Assembly (NCBI GenBank): GCA_045538875.1
Contig: JAZQEG010000020.1
Span: 1-41,468 of the forward strand
DNA length: 41,468 nucleotides
DNA from: RGIG4708 sp045538875
Lineage (GTDB): Bacteria > Bacillota > Clostridia > UMGS1810
Direction: 5' to 3'
Part shown: in pieces, positions 23,423-32,612 of the stretch
Position numbering within the stretch: position 1 is the stretch's first letter
How the letters are laid out: each line of letters starts with the position of its first letter
Notes under the pieces: generated by a model
The model's input: the letters and a program-made list of their open reading frames with translations, nothing else
Database searches by the model: none
What the model was told of the DNA's origin: nothing
Program-made: the position numbers and the translations under genes

Positions 23423-23479
23423 ATTATATCTTACATTTTTGTTTTTTGGAATAATCAAATTGGAATATCAATATTCCAA
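23423..23479 (-). promoter_or_regulatory. pflB promoter with LysR-type operator
   Basis: -10 TATAAT (23423-23428) and, 17 bp away, weak -35 TTCCAA (23446-23451). The -35 is part of a half-site TTGGAATAAT (23446-23455). Just upstream is the palindrome TTGGAATAT-CA-ATATTCCAA (23460-23479). A strong recognition palindrome plus an activation half-site over a poor -35 is the usual layout of a LysR-activated promoter. Confidence 0.65.
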
Positions 23480-23490
23480 GTTTTATATAT

Positions 23491-24420
23491 CTATCTTTCC
23501 TGCAAAAGAGTTATTTCTTCTTTTACTTTTTTAACAAAGAGCCTTTCCTGCTCGGTTAGCTTATAGCCTTTGCGGTAAATTATAACATCCTTATATTTAT
23601 TGTCGCTTATATGACACTCTTTTTGTACAAGCGGCATTGTATTGAGTATGCTGTCGGGAGTTGGCGATGTCCACATATATGTTGTGTGAATGTTGCGCAA
23701 CAGTTCAAACTGACTTTCCCTTTCATATACTGCTATTTCCTTGCGGTTGTCATCACTTTGTACAAGCTCGCGAGCTTTTGATGCAGGAAGCGACGGGATG
23801 GTGTGATAGCCGTGGGTTATCTCTATATAATTTTCAAGTTCATTAATGTTGATGTTTTTTTCCATAGCAAGCGGGTGCTTTACCGACATAATAAGCTGAT
23901 ACGAAAATTCCCAAAGCGGTTCTACATTAAGGTCCTTTTCTTCAAGGAACTGAAGATAGTATTTTTCGTATTTTGTCTGGTAGCGAATAATGGCAATGTT
24001 GTTTTCAAAATTGGTAACATGATTTATTGCTGTTTGAGAGTCTGTTTCGTGGTAGTTTACCATTATGTTGTCACCGCCTGATATGGCTTTTACAAATTTG
24101 GTAAAAGCTACCGACACATAGCAAGCCATAGGTACCGACACATCAAATTTGTGTGTGTTTGCCTCGTGCTTTTTGTACATATTTTCCACTTCGTCTACCT
24201 TGTCTACAATGCCTTTGGCATAGTGCAAAAACTCTCCGCCTTTTTTTGTTGGAATAACACCTTTGGAGGTTCGGTTGAAAATATTTATTCCTATAGTTTC
24301 TTCAAGCTCGCGTATTGCTTTGCTAAGGTGTGGCTGATTCATATACAAATTTTCTGCAGCCTTTGAAATTGAACCTGTTTTTTCCACCTCAAGTGCGTAT
24401 TTTAAATGTTGAATATTCAT
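23491..24420 (-). CDS. LysR-family transcriptional regulator
   Basis: The 309-aa protein has an N-terminal winged helix-turn-helix (TGSISKAAENLYMNQPHLSKAIRELEETIG) and the RTSKGVIPTKKG wing. A periplasmic-binding-type effector domain follows from about residue 90. It lies just upstream of pflB in the same orientation and probably acts at the palindrome in the 102-bp gap between them. The ligand is not predictable. It starts 18 bp after the ClpE-like gene with GGAGGAA as ribosome site, so it is probably co-transcribed with it. Confidence 0.9.
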   Translation of the reverse strand: MNIQHLKYALEVEKTGSISKAAENLYMNQPHLSKAIRELEETIGINIFNRTSKGVIPTKKGGEFLHYAKGIVDKVDEVENMYKKHEANTHKFDVSVPMACYVSVAFTKFVKAISGGDNIMVNYHETDSQTAINHVTNFENNIAIIRYQTKYEKYYLQFLEEKDLNVEPLWEFSYQLIMSVKHPLAMEKNININELENYIEITHGYHTIPSLPASKARELVQSDDNRKEIAVYERESQFELLRNIHTTYMWTSPTPDSILNTMPLVQKECHISDNKYKDVIIYRKGYKLTEQERLFVKKVKEEITLLQER

Positions 24421-24438
24421 ACCGTTCCTCCTCTTTTG

Positions 24439-26706
24439 TTATATTTTTACAAGCGTGGTTGATATTTGGCCGTCGCACACATCTACACAAACTGTTGAAT
24501 TTTGTATAAATTGCTCCCCAAGAAGAATATTTGAAATTTCATCCTCAATTTTGACCTGAATTTCCCTGCGGATAGGGCGTGCTCCCATACGGGGATTGTA
24601 GCTGTTTTCGATAATGAGCTGTTTTGCCGCATCGGATATTTTAAACCCAAGGCCCATTTCGCTAAGCTCGGAAATAACATCCTTAAGCATAAGGTCAACA
24701 ATTTTTACAAGTTGCTCTTTGGTGAGCTGCTCAAATTCTACAACCTCGTCTATTCTATTTAAAAATTCGGGGCGAAAAATCTCTTTAAGTGCAGCATCTA
24801 TTTTTTTGCTCAGTCCGCCGTCTGCCGAGCCAAAGCCCATACCCTGAGCTGAGCCTACGCTTGTGCCTGCGTTTGATGTCATTATAATAATGGTGTTTTC
24901 AAAATTAACTACTCTGCCCTGCGAATCGGTAATTCTGCCGTCATCAAGAATTTGAAGCAATATATTAAACACATCTGCGTGAGCCTTTTCAATTTCGTCA
25001 AGCAAAATAACCGAATACGGCTTGCGGCGTACCTTTTCGGTAAGCTGTCCTGCATCATCGTAGCCAACATACCCGGGAGGTGCACCGATGAGCTTTGACA
25101 CAGCGTGCTTTTCCATATATTCGCTCATATCAATGCGGATAAGAGCAGATTCATCATCAAAAAGACACTCGGCAAGTGCTTTTACAAGCTCTGTTTTACC
25201 AACACCTGTAGGGCCTACAAACACAAAAGATACAGGTCGCTTTTTGCTGAGCTTGAGCGCACGGTTGCGGCGCACTGCCCTTGCAACAGCACTTACTGCC
25301 TTTTGCTGACCTACAATGCGCTCGTGCAGCCTATCTTCAAGGTTTAACAGCTTTTGCTTGTCGGTTTCGGTAATGTTTTTTACAGGAATACCTGTCCACA
25401 GTTCTATTACTCTTGCAATATCGTTTGTGGTGATTGGTGTTTGTTTTTGCTTTGTGCGCAGTGACAAAAGCTTGTCTTCGATGCGGCACTTTTCGGATTT
25501 TGCCTCAGCAATTTCCTCATAAGGCTGACGGTCTACAGTTTCGTCACTTGTAAGCATTTCTAATTTTTTGTTAATATCTTCAAGCTTCGCTTTTGCATCT
25601 ATAATCTGTTGTGAATAAGGTGAATCAATATTTACCTTTGATGCTGCTTCGTCTATAACATCAATAGACTTGTCAGGCTGAAATCTGTCGTGTATATATT
25701 TGTCTGCCAAAATTACAGCCTCTCTGATAATATAGTCGTCTATTGTAACATTGTGAAAACTTTCGTAATATTCCTTTATGCCGCGCAGTATTTCGATGGT
25801 TTGCTCCCTTGTTGGTTCGTCAATGTTAACGGGCTGAAACCTGCGTTCAAGTGCGGCGTCTTTTTCAATAAACTTTCGGTATTCATCAAAGGTGGTTGCA
25901 CCTATAACCTGAATGTCACCCTTTGAAAGTGCCGGCTTTAAAATGTTGGCTGCATTCATAGCGCCATCGGCATCGCCTGCACTTACTATTGAATGAATTT
26001 CGTCTATAACAAGTATTACATTGTCTTTTTTGGCTTGCTCAACAATATTTTTGAGCCTGCTTTCAAACTGGCCTCTATACTGAGTGCCTGCAACAACAGT
26101 TGCAAGGTCTAACAAATATACTTCGGCACTGCTGAGCTTTTCGGGCACATTGTTTGCTGCAATGCGCTGAGCTATGCCCTCTGCAATGGCAGTTTTGCCA
26201 ACACCGGGGGCACCAAGCAGCACAGGGTTGTTTTTGGAGCGGCGGTTGAGTATCTGAATGGCACGCTCAATTTCCTGCTCTCTGCCTACAACCTTGTCGA
26301 GCAGGTTGTTGCGTGCTTTAAGAGTAAGGTTAACACCAAAGGTATCGAGCGGATTTTTTTTGCCTTTTTTTGCTTTGGGTTTGCCGCCAAAAAGATTGTG
26401 TATAGGCTCCCCCGGAGTGTCGCCGTCATCGTCATCGCTGCCAGGCTCCATTATGTTGCCGCCACCTAGAATATCCATAAATGCTTCGTTTATGTTGTCG
26501 CCCGAAAACATCTCGTCCATACTGTCCATCATATTTTTGAGCTCCTCCGGGTCTATCTGAAATTGGTTAGCAAGTTGATTTATAGGAGTAACTCCTGTAT
26601 TAATTGCGCACCGCAGGCAATAACCCTCGTTTATAATCTGTTTTCCATCGGATTTGCTGACAAAAACAACCGCGGGTTGCTTGTTGCATATCGCACACAT
26701 TTTCAA
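24439..26706 (-). CDS. ClpE-like AAA+ Clp protease ATPase with N-terminal zinc finger
   Basis: The 755-aa class I Hsp100 unfoldase starts with a zinc-finger-like CxxC...CxxC module (Cys4, Cys7, Cys30, Cys33), as in ClpE, instead of the double Clp_N domain of ClpC/ClpB. Two AAA+ domains follow: Walker A GAPGVGKT (about 168) and GPTGVGKT (about 500), VILVIDEIHS and VILLDEIEKAH, with a short UVR-like linker around 385-425. It would feed substrates to ClpP. The start is probably TTG 26706 (GGA 10 nt upstream); ATG 26700 is possible. Assignment to ClpE rather than another short Clp ATPase is likely, not certain. Confidence 0.85.
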   Translation of the reverse strand: MKMCAICNKQPAVVFVSKSDGKQIINEGYCLRCAINTGVTPINQLANQFQIDPEELKNMMDSMDEMFSGDNINEAFMDILGGGNIMEPGSDDDDGDTPGEPIHNLFGGKPKAKKGKKNPLDTFGVNLTLKARNNLLDKVVGREQEIERAIQILNRRSKNNPVLLGAPGVGKTAIAEGIAQRIAANNVPEKLSSAEVYLLDLATVVAGTQYRGQFESRLKNIVEQAKKDNVILVIDEIHSIVSAGDADGAMNAANILKPALSKGDIQVIGATTFDEYRKFIEKDAALERRFQPVNIDEPTREQTIEILRGIKEYYESFHNVTIDDYIIREAVILADKYIHDRFQPDKSIDVIDEAASKVNIDSPYSQQIIDAKAKLEDINKKLEMLTSDETVDRQPYEEIAEAKSEKCRIEDKLLSLRTKQKQTPITTNDIARVIELWTGIPVKNITETDKQKLLNLEDRLHERIVGQQKAVSAVARAVRRNRALKLSKKRPVSFVFVGPTGVGKTELVKALAECLFDDESALIRIDMSEYMEKHAVSKLIGAPPGYVGYDDAGQLTEKVRRKPYSVILLDEIEKAHADVFNILLQILDDGRITDSQGRVVNFENTIIIMTSNAGTSVGSAQGMGFGSADGGLSKKIDAALKEIFRPEFLNRIDEVVEFEQLTKEQLVKIVDLMLKDVISELSEMGLGFKISDAAKQLIIENSYNPRMGARPIRREIQVKIEDEISNILLGEQFIQNSTVCVDVCDGQISTTLVKI

Positions 26707-26734
26707 TTCAAATCATTCCTTTCCACTATGCACA

Positions 26735-26763
26735 ATTATATCACAATTTCATATCAAAATCAA
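26735..26763 (-). promoter_or_regulatory. SigmaA promoter of the ClpE-like gene
   Basis: Minus-strand TTGATT (26758-26763), 17-bp spacer ending TGTGA (extended -10), TATAAT (26735-26740). No CtsR-type GGTCAAA direct repeat is seen nearby. Confidence 0.65.
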
Positions 26764-26853
26764 TATTGATGCTGTACATATTTTGGCGTTTGTATATTAA
26801 TTTTTTTTTACACATTGACACAAAAAAGACAAGGTTTTTTAGGTAATAAATTA

Positions 26854-26892
26854 ATATGCACTCCAAAAGCAACATACTTTTGGAGTGCATAT
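26854..26892 (-). terminator. Hairpin after coaX
   Basis: A 16-bp perfect stem ATATGCACTCCAAAAG (26854-26869) / complement (26877-26892), 12 bp after coaX. The T tail is interrupted, so efficiency is uncertain. Confidence 0.65.
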
Positions 26893-26904
26893 CATAAACC
26901 TTGG

Positions 26905-27669
26905 TTATTTGTTTTTATTGTAAATTATCATAAGGCCCTTTAAAAGCAAATCATCATCTATTATGATTTTGTTTTTGCAAAGGGGGATTACAGTGCTTGC
27001 AAGGCCACCTGTTGCAACAACGGTACACTTTTGCCCAAGCTCCTCATTCATACGGTCAACAAGGCCGTCAATTGTGCCTGCCGTGCCATAAATAAGACCG
27101 CTTTTTATGCTGTCTACAGTGTTTGAACCAATAACTTTGTTTGGGGCATCAAAGGCAATTTTTGTAAGAAGTGATGTTCTGCTGACAAGTGCATCGTGGG
27201 AAATTGCAAGCCCAGGAAGTATGGCACCTCCTATAAAACGATTTTGTCCGTCTATTACCGATACAGTTGTAGCTGTGCCCATATCAATTATTATAAGCGG
27301 AGCGCTGTATTCATCAAGGCTAGCAACAGCATCTACCACAAGGTCGCTGCCAAGCTGCGCAGGGTTGTCTATAACTATGCTGAGCCCTGTTTTCATACCA
27401 GGGCCTACCACCAAAACATTGGCGCCAGTTACATTTTGTACTGCGTCCTTGATGACAGATGTAACTGCGGGTACAACCGACGAAATAATTGCTCCGTCTA
27501 TTTTTTTGTAATCCACATTGTGCATTTCAAATGCAGTTTTTAAAATTACACTATATTCAAGACAGGTTGCGGTATGATTTGTACAAAACCTCTCGCGCAA
27601 CAATATTTTATCATTTTCGGCGCAACCCATTACTATGTTTGTATTGCCAATATCAATAAGTAAAATCAT
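26905..27669 (-). CDS. coaX: Type III pantothenate kinase
   Basis: The 254-aa ASKHA-fold enzyme catalyses the first step of coenzyme A synthesis, ATP-dependent phosphorylation of pantothenate. Motifs are DIGNTN (residues 6-11, phosphate loop), GSDLVVDAVASL and IIDMGTATTVSVID. Length is typical. The ATG at 27669 follows AAGGAAG. It lies 11 bp after a membrane protein that is probably the pantothenate transporter, so the two form an uptake-and-trap pair. Confidence 0.93.
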   Translation of the reverse strand: MILLIDIGNTNIVMGCAENDKILLRERFCTNHTATCLEYSVILKTAFEMHNVDYKKIDGAIISSVVPAVTSVIKDAVQNVTGANVLVVGPGMKTGLSIVIDNPAQLGSDLVVDAVASLDEYSAPLIIIDMGTATTVSVIDGQNRFIGGAILPGLAISHDALVSRTSLLTKIAFDAPNKVIGSNTVDSIKSGLIYGTAGTIDGLVDRMNEELGQKCTVVATGGLASTVIPLCKNKIIIDDDLLLKGLMIIYNKNK

Positions 27670-27680
27670 ACTAATCTTCC

Positions 27681-28286
27681 TTATATTTTTTTAGTTGCTT
27701 TCAATATTTTGATTGTTGCAGGTGTTGCAACAATATTGAGAAGCAGTTCAAAAACAAAATTTATAGTAACAAAAGCTGTTATTATGAAGCCAAATACATT
27801 GCCACCCATTCCCGCATCTAACGCCATTGAAGAAATATCTTCAAGAAAGAACGCATAACAACCGAGTATAAATACACCTGTATTTACAATCGGGCATATT
27901 ATTGCAGCACAAAAAGTGGCAATTGTTTTATGTATTTGCGATTTTTGTTCAAGCAATTTGTTAACCATCTTATAGGTTACACTTGCAAAAAATCCGCATA
28001 GTATACCTTTTGCAAGTACTGTTACAACCGTCCCCGGAACATTGAACCCCAAAAACAAAGCCGCATCTCCACTTGCCAAAACAATCACACCAAATACAAA
28101 TCCGAGCCAAGCACCTATTCCTCTGCCGCATACAATAGCACCAATAACAATTGGTATTAATGACAGTGTAACGGAAAATGTACCAAAGCGAATCCACATG
28201 CTTACATACTGGAGCAAAATTACCAATGCAGTCAAAATTGCACCCAGTACCAATGTCTGTGTAGACATTTTGTTTGTTTTTTTCAT
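27681..28286 (-). CDS. ECF transporter S component, probably pantothenate-specific
   Basis: The 201-aa integral membrane protein has about six hydrophobic segments and the small-S-component pattern (MSTQTLVLGAILTALVILLQ... LIPIVIGAIVCGRG... GAWLGFVFGVIVL). S components bind a vitamin and dock on a shared EcfAAT module, which is not in this window. PanT specificity is inferred from coupling to coaX. A strong AAGGAGGA precedes the ATG at 28286, and the unit has its own promoter. Confidence 0.8.
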   Translation of the reverse strand: MKKTNKMSTQTLVLGAILTALVILLQYVSMWIRFGTFSVTLSLIPIVIGAIVCGRGIGAWLGFVFGVIVLASGDAALFLGFNVPGTVVTVLAKGILCGFFASVTYKMVNKLLEQKSQIHKTIATFCAAIICPIVNTGVFILGCYAFFLEDISSMALDAGMGGNVFGFIITAFVTINFVFELLLNIVATPATIKILKATKKI

Positions 28287-28342
28287 ATTAAAAATTCCTC
28301 CTTGTTATTATTCTCTTGCGAGATACAATACAAATCGGTGTT

Positions 28343-28371
28343 ATTTTAACATATTTTTTAAAATTTGTAAA
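28343..28371 (-). promoter_or_regulatory. Promoter of the ECF S component-coaX unit
   Basis: Minus-strand TTTACA (28366-28371), 17-bp spacer, TAAAAT (28343-28348). Confidence 0.6.
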
Positions 28372-28404
28372 TAGAATTTTATAATAATTTGGGTTTAAAA
28401 AACA

Positions 28405-28446
28405 AAGGAGCTAAAGCAAAATGAAATCATTTTGCTTTAGCTCCTT
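28405..28446 (-). terminator. Terminator of the yhbY-leuS operon
   Basis: A 20-bp perfect stem AAGGAGCTAAAGCAAAATGA (28405-28424) with its complement (28427-28446) and a T-rich tail on the minus strand (28391-28404). It lies 12 bp after leuS. Confidence 0.9.
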
Positions 28447-28457
28447 ATTAATACTGT

Positions 28458-30917
28458 TTATTTAACAACTATGTTTACTAATTTGCCTTTTACAACAATT
28501 ACCTTAACAACATTAAGCCCATCAATAAGCGATTTTACTTTGCCGCTGTCCATAGCTGCTGCCTTTATTGCCTCGTCATCAAGGCCTGATGCAACGCTGA
28601 TTTTGTCTTTTATTTTGCCGTTAATCTGAATAACAATTTCTACCTCGTCTTTTTGGAGAGCAGACTCGTCGTATGTTACCCAGCTTTGCTGATGAACGCT
28701 GCCGCATCCGCCAACCATTTTCCAAAGCTCCTCGGTAATGTGCGGTACAAACGGAGCAAGCATAATAATAAGGTCGTGAACCGCCTCGCTAACCAATTTG
28801 GTGTTTGTGCCAGTGTATGAATAAAGCGCATTTACAAGCTCCATAATGCCCGAAATACAGGTGTTAAAATTAAAGCGTATGCTGATGTCATCAGTGCCCT
28901 TTTTCTTGGTGTAGTTGAGCACATAACGCAGCTCTTTGTCCTCTTTGGTAAGGTTTGACGGGTCGCACTTTGCACTCAAATCAATTTTTGATTTGTTGTC
29001 GTCTACAAAGCGGAACACACGGTTCAAAAATCTGTACGAACCTTCTACCGCAGTATCGCTCCATTCCAAATCTCTCTCAGGCGGTGCTGCAAACAGTATA
29101 AAAAGCCTTGCGGTGTCGGCACCGTATTTTGAAATAATTTCCTCAGGGCTTACTACATTGCCTAGAGATTTGCTCATTTTTGTGCCGTCTTTGAGCACCA
29201 TACCCTGTGTAAGCAAATTTTTAAACGGCTCGTCTACCGACACATAACCCATATCATAAAGTGCCTTTGTAAAAAATCGTGCATAAAGCAGGTGAAGTAT
29301 TGCATGCTCAACACCGCCTATGTACTGGTCTACATTCATCCAATACTGCTGCGACTCTTTTGAAAAAGGCATTGCGTCATTTTTGGGGTCGCAATATCTT
29401 AGGTAGTACCACGATGAGCACACAAAGGTGTCCATTGTATCAATTTCACGAGTGGCAGGTTTGCCGCACTTAGGGCATTTTGCATTCATAAAGGTTTTGC
29501 TTGTTGCAAGCGGTGATTTGCCAAGGCCTGTAAACTCTACATCCTCAGGCAGCATAACAGGCAAGTCACTTTCGGGTACAGGTTGAGCACCGCAATCGTC
29601 ACAATATATAATAGGGATAGGTGCGCCCCAGTATCTCTGGCGCGAAATAAGCCAGTCACGAAGCTTAAAGTTTGTTTTTGCTCCGCCGATTTTGCTGTCT
29701 TCAAGGTGCTTTATGATGGCTTTAAGTGCCTCTTTGTTGCCAAGTCCCGAAAAATTGCCCGAATTTACCATAATACCCTCGGCAGCAAAAGCCTCGGTAA
29801 GCTCATTGCCATCAATCTGATTGCCGTCGGGAGTAATTACAACATCTATTGGCAAATTGTATTTTTTTGCAAAATCAAAGTCACGCTGATCGTGTGCAGG
29901 AACTGCCATTACAACGCCTGTGCCGTAGTCGAGTATTACATAGTTTGCAAGGTAAAGCGGGATTTTGCGGCCTGTGAGCGGATTGATTACATATTTGCCT
30001 GTAAACACACCCTCTTTTTCTACATCGGCACTTGTGCGTGTAATTTCGTCGGTGTGCTGAACCTTTTGGATAAATGCTCTGCACTCTGCTTCAGTTTCGC
30101 TGCCCGAAATAATTTCATCAACAAGAGGACTTTCGGGTGCCATTACCATAAATGTTACACCATAGAGAGTGTCGGGGCGGGTTGTATAAACTGTGAGTGT
30201 TTTGTCACTTGCGTCCATTTTAAAGTCAACAGTTGCGCCGTTGCTTTTGCCAATCCAGTTTGCCTGCATTGTTTTAACCTTTTCGGGCCAGCCGTCAAGT
30301 TTATCTATATCGTTTAAAAGCCTGTCTGCATAGTCTGTAATTTTAAAAAACCACTGCTCAAGGTCTTTTTTGCCAACAAGCGCTTTACATCTTTCGCACT
30401 TACCGTTAACAACCTGCTCATTTGCAAGTACTGTCTGGCACGAAGGGCACCAGTTAACATACTGCTTTTTTTTGTATGCAAGGCCTTTTTTGTAAAGCTG
30501 CAAAAACATCCACTGTGTCCATTTGTAGTAATCGGGCATACAGGTGGCAACCTGCCTGTCCCAATCGTAGCTGATGCCCATTGTTTTGAGCTGGCCTGTC
30601 ATTGTATCTATATTTTCGAGAGTCCAGTTTTTTGGCTTTGCACCATGCTTAATAGCAGCATTTTCGGCAGGCAGGCCAAACGAATCATATCCCATAGGGT
30701 GAAGTACATTGTAGCCGTTCATTGTTTTAAAGCGTGCAACAACATCACCTATTGAATAGTTACGAACATGCCCCATATGCAGATTACCCGATGGGTAAGG
30801 GAACATCTCAAGTGTGTAATACTTGGGCTTTGACGGGTCCTCAGTTACTTTAAAGCTGCCATCTTGTTCCCATTTTTTTTGCCATTTCTTTTCTATTTGC
30901 GAAAAATTGTAATTCAT
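28458..30917 (-). CDS. leuS: Leucyl-tRNA synthetase
   Basis: The 819-aa class Ia synthetase has the HIGH-type motif HMGH (residues 47-50) in YPSGNLHMGHVRNY, a CP1 editing domain (TTRPDTLYGVTF, GTGVVMAVPAHDQRD) and KMSKS at 580-584. CxxC pairs are likely zinc sites (WCPSCQ/CERC; CPKC). Size is normal for bacterial LeuRS. Unusually placed, it is the last gene of an operon 21 bp after rsfS, with no T-box leader of its own. The ATG at 30917 follows GAGGT. Confidence 0.97.
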   Translation of the reverse strand: MNYNFSQIEKKWQKKWEQDGSFKVTEDPSKPKYYTLEMFPYPSGNLHMGHVRNYSIGDVVARFKTMNGYNVLHPMGYDSFGLPAENAAIKHGAKPKNWTLENIDTMTGQLKTMGISYDWDRQVATCMPDYYKWTQWMFLQLYKKGLAYKKKQYVNWCPSCQTVLANEQVVNGKCERCKALVGKKDLEQWFFKITDYADRLLNDIDKLDGWPEKVKTMQANWIGKSNGATVDFKMDASDKTLTVYTTRPDTLYGVTFMVMAPESPLVDEIISGSETEAECRAFIQKVQHTDEITRTSADVEKEGVFTGKYVINPLTGRKIPLYLANYVILDYGTGVVMAVPAHDQRDFDFAKKYNLPIDVVITPDGNQIDGNELTEAFAAEGIMVNSGNFSGLGNKEALKAIIKHLEDSKIGGAKTNFKLRDWLISRQRYWGAPIPIIYCDDCGAQPVPESDLPVMLPEDVEFTGLGKSPLATSKTFMNAKCPKCGKPATREIDTMDTFVCSSWYYLRYCDPKNDAMPFSKESQQYWMNVDQYIGGVEHAILHLLYARFFTKALYDMGYVSVDEPFKNLLTQGMVLKDGTKMSKSLGNVVSPEEIISKYGADTARLFILFAAPPERDLEWSDTAVEGSYRFLNRVFRFVDDNKSKIDLSAKCDPSNLTKEDKELRYVLNYTKKKGTDDISIRFNFNTCISGIMELVNALYSYTGTNTKLVSEAVHDLIIMLAPFVPHITEELWKMVGGCGSVHQQSWVTYDESALQKDEVEIVIQINGKIKDKISVASGLDDEAIKAAAMDSGKVKSLIDGLNVVKVIVVKGKLVNIVVK

Positions 30918-30938
30918 AGTGTACCTCTTCCTGTCAAT

Positions 30939-31295
30939 TTATAATCCCAAAATGTTATTAACATCTATTTGCTTTGCATCGGACCACAGGTTTTCGATGT
31001 TAAAAAACTCTCTTGACTGCTGTGTAAACACATGCAGCACAACATCTGTATAGTCCATCAAAATCCAGTCGGCAGAGCTAAAGCCCTCTATACCGTGAAC
31101 TGCAACACCCTGCTCCGACAGCTTTTCTTCTACTTCGTCAACAATTGCTTTTACCTGTGTCGAGGAGCCGCCCTCGCATATTACAAAGTAATCAGTAAGG
31201 GTTGTAAGCTCGCTTATATCAAGTACTGTAATGTTTTTTGCTTTTTTATCGTCGGCAAATTTAACTATTTGCTCCATTAGCTGCTTTGCTTCCAT
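30939..31295 (-). CDS. rsfS: Ribosome silencing factor
   Basis: The 118-aa protein belongs to the RsfS/Iojap family. It binds uL14 on the large subunit and blocks subunit joining in starvation. Family motifs are LTDYFVICEG(G)SSTQVKAI, GFSSADWILMDYTDVVLHVF and SREFFNIENLW. It starts directly against the stop of the LCP gene (stop 31296-31298) and precedes leuS. Confidence 0.95.
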   Translation of the reverse strand: MEAKQLMEQIVKFADDKKAKNITVLDISELTTLTDYFVICEGGSSTQVKAIVDEVEEKLSEQGVAVHGIEGFSSADWILMDYTDVVLHVFTQQSREFFNIENLWSDAKQIDVNNILGL

Positions 31296-32576
31296 TTATG
31301 ATATATCCTTTCCAAGAATAATAGTTATTTGTGTCCCGTTTGACTTGTCGGTGTTAAGTGTAAACTTTTCAAGTCCAAATATTTTGGCAATGTTGTCGCC
31401 TTTGCCGTTGTCGGCTTTTGCAACCACCTGCGTGCTTTGGCTAACATACGAAAGAGTGTCGGTAATTGCAGTGACATTGTAGCCATAGTCTTTGAGTGTT
31501 TGCTCTACCCATTCGATGTCAGCCTCTCCGTTTGATGCATCTATTATGTCCACTTTTACAAACCTGTTTGCAAAAGATTTTTTTGCATCTTCATCAACAG
31601 AATAGTCAACTTCAAGCTGTTCGCCGCCGTTGCCTATGCAATCGTTTATCATAGCAATTTCGTCTTTATTCATTTCCTCATACTGCGGTGTAAAATATTG
31701 CTTGACAATTTGCTGATTTTGGCTTTCAAAAGGGACATAATATGAGCCGCCGCCTATATATCTGCCCTCGCCTGCCAGAGTCATTATGTTTATATTTTGC
31801 ATATCCACCTTAAAAATATATGGTGCATACGAAAGCAACTTTGAGTTTGAAATGTTTGTTTGCATCATATCCGACAGTGTTGAAACAAGCTTTGGTATTC
31901 GTGTCATGCCCGAAAGCGAAAACAGCTTGTCAATTGCCGCCTTTATAAAGCCCTGCTGCGCTTCAAGGCGCTCTACATCGCCTCTGGCATATCCGCTGCC
32001 GTTGTTGTTTTGGCGAAAGCGCACAAACTGCTCTGCCTTGTTGCCGTCAAGCACCTGAAGACCCTTTTCGAGATGTATGTGCAAATTTTGTGCAGGGTCG
32101 TCGTAGTTCATATTTATGGGTACATTAAATTCAACTCCGCCAATATCGTCTATAATATTGCGAAACTGAGAGGTGTCTACAAGCACATAATTTTCTACCT
32201 CTATGCCTGTAACCATTTTAATTTCTTTAAACACCTGATTTTGCTTGCCAGCTCCCCATGCCGAATTGATTTTGCGGTCGCTTCTGCCGTTGTTTGCAAC
32301 ATATGTGTCACGGGGTATTTGCAAAAGATTTATTGAGTTGTCTACCATATTAAGCTGACCAAGAATAATAACATCGGTACGGGTTCCGTCTTTATCTACA
32401 CCAAGAAGTGCAACATTTACATATGTTTTTGAGCTTTCGCCTCCGATATTGTAACCCAAAAACTTTCCGTCCATCATATTTATAACAACCGCAAAAGCTG
32501 TTGCGGCAACTATTGAAAATATCAGTGTAAATGTAAGAGTCAGCCTTATATATGCTTTTAATTTCCTGTTGGTCAT
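31296..32576 (-). CDS. LytR-CpsA-Psr (LCP) family wall-polymer transferase
   Basis: The 426-aa membrane protein has an N-terminal transmembrane helix (about 10-32). The LCP domain follows (VALLGVDKDGTRTDVIILG, LLQIPRDTYV with the catalytic Arg region, INSAWGAG, FNVPINMNYDDP, VRFRQNN). A C-terminal LytR_C domain ends it (about 335-426, VDIIDASNGEA... VVAKADN). LCP enzymes attach teichoic acids or secondary wall polymers to peptidoglycan; in an SLH organism the product may be the S-layer anchor polymer (inference). It sits between yqeK and rsfS, a common clostridial position. Confidence 0.92.
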   Translation of the reverse strand: MTNRKLKAYIRLTLTFTLIFSIVAATAFAVVINMMDGKFLGYNIGGESSKTYVNVALLGVDKDGTRTDVIILGQLNMVDNSINLLQIPRDTYVANNGRSDRKINSAWGAGKQNQVFKEIKMVTGIEVENYVLVDTSQFRNIIDDIGGVEFNVPINMNYDDPAQNLHIHLEKGLQVLDGNKAEQFVRFRQNNNGSGYARGDVERLEAQQGFIKAAIDKLFSLSGMTRIPKLVSTLSDMMQTNISNSKLLSYAPYIFKVDMQNINIMTLAGEGRYIGGGSYYVPFESQNQQIVKQYFTPQYEEMNKDEIAMINDCIGNGGEQLEVDYSVDEDAKKSFANRFVKVDIIDASNGEADIEWVEQTLKDYGYNVTAITDTLSYVSQSTQVVAKADNGKGDNIAKIFGLEKFTLNTDKSNGTQITIILGKDIS

Positions 32577-32612
32577 ATGCTCCGCCCTTCTTTAAAATTT
32601 GATGTATTTGCT

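Noticed and set aside
26707..26800. CtsR heat-shock operator before the ClpE-like gene
   Set aside because: No GGTCAAA-type heptad repeat is present; only an ordinary SigmaA promoter is seen.
29583..30317. Plus-strand 244-codon open frame opposite leuS
   Set aside because: It lies entirely antisense to conserved leuS sequence, has no ribosome site, and its Cys/Tyr-rich translation is typical of a shadow frame.
30918..30938. T-box leader for leuS
   Set aside because: Only 21 bp separate rsfS and leuS; there is no room for a T-box.
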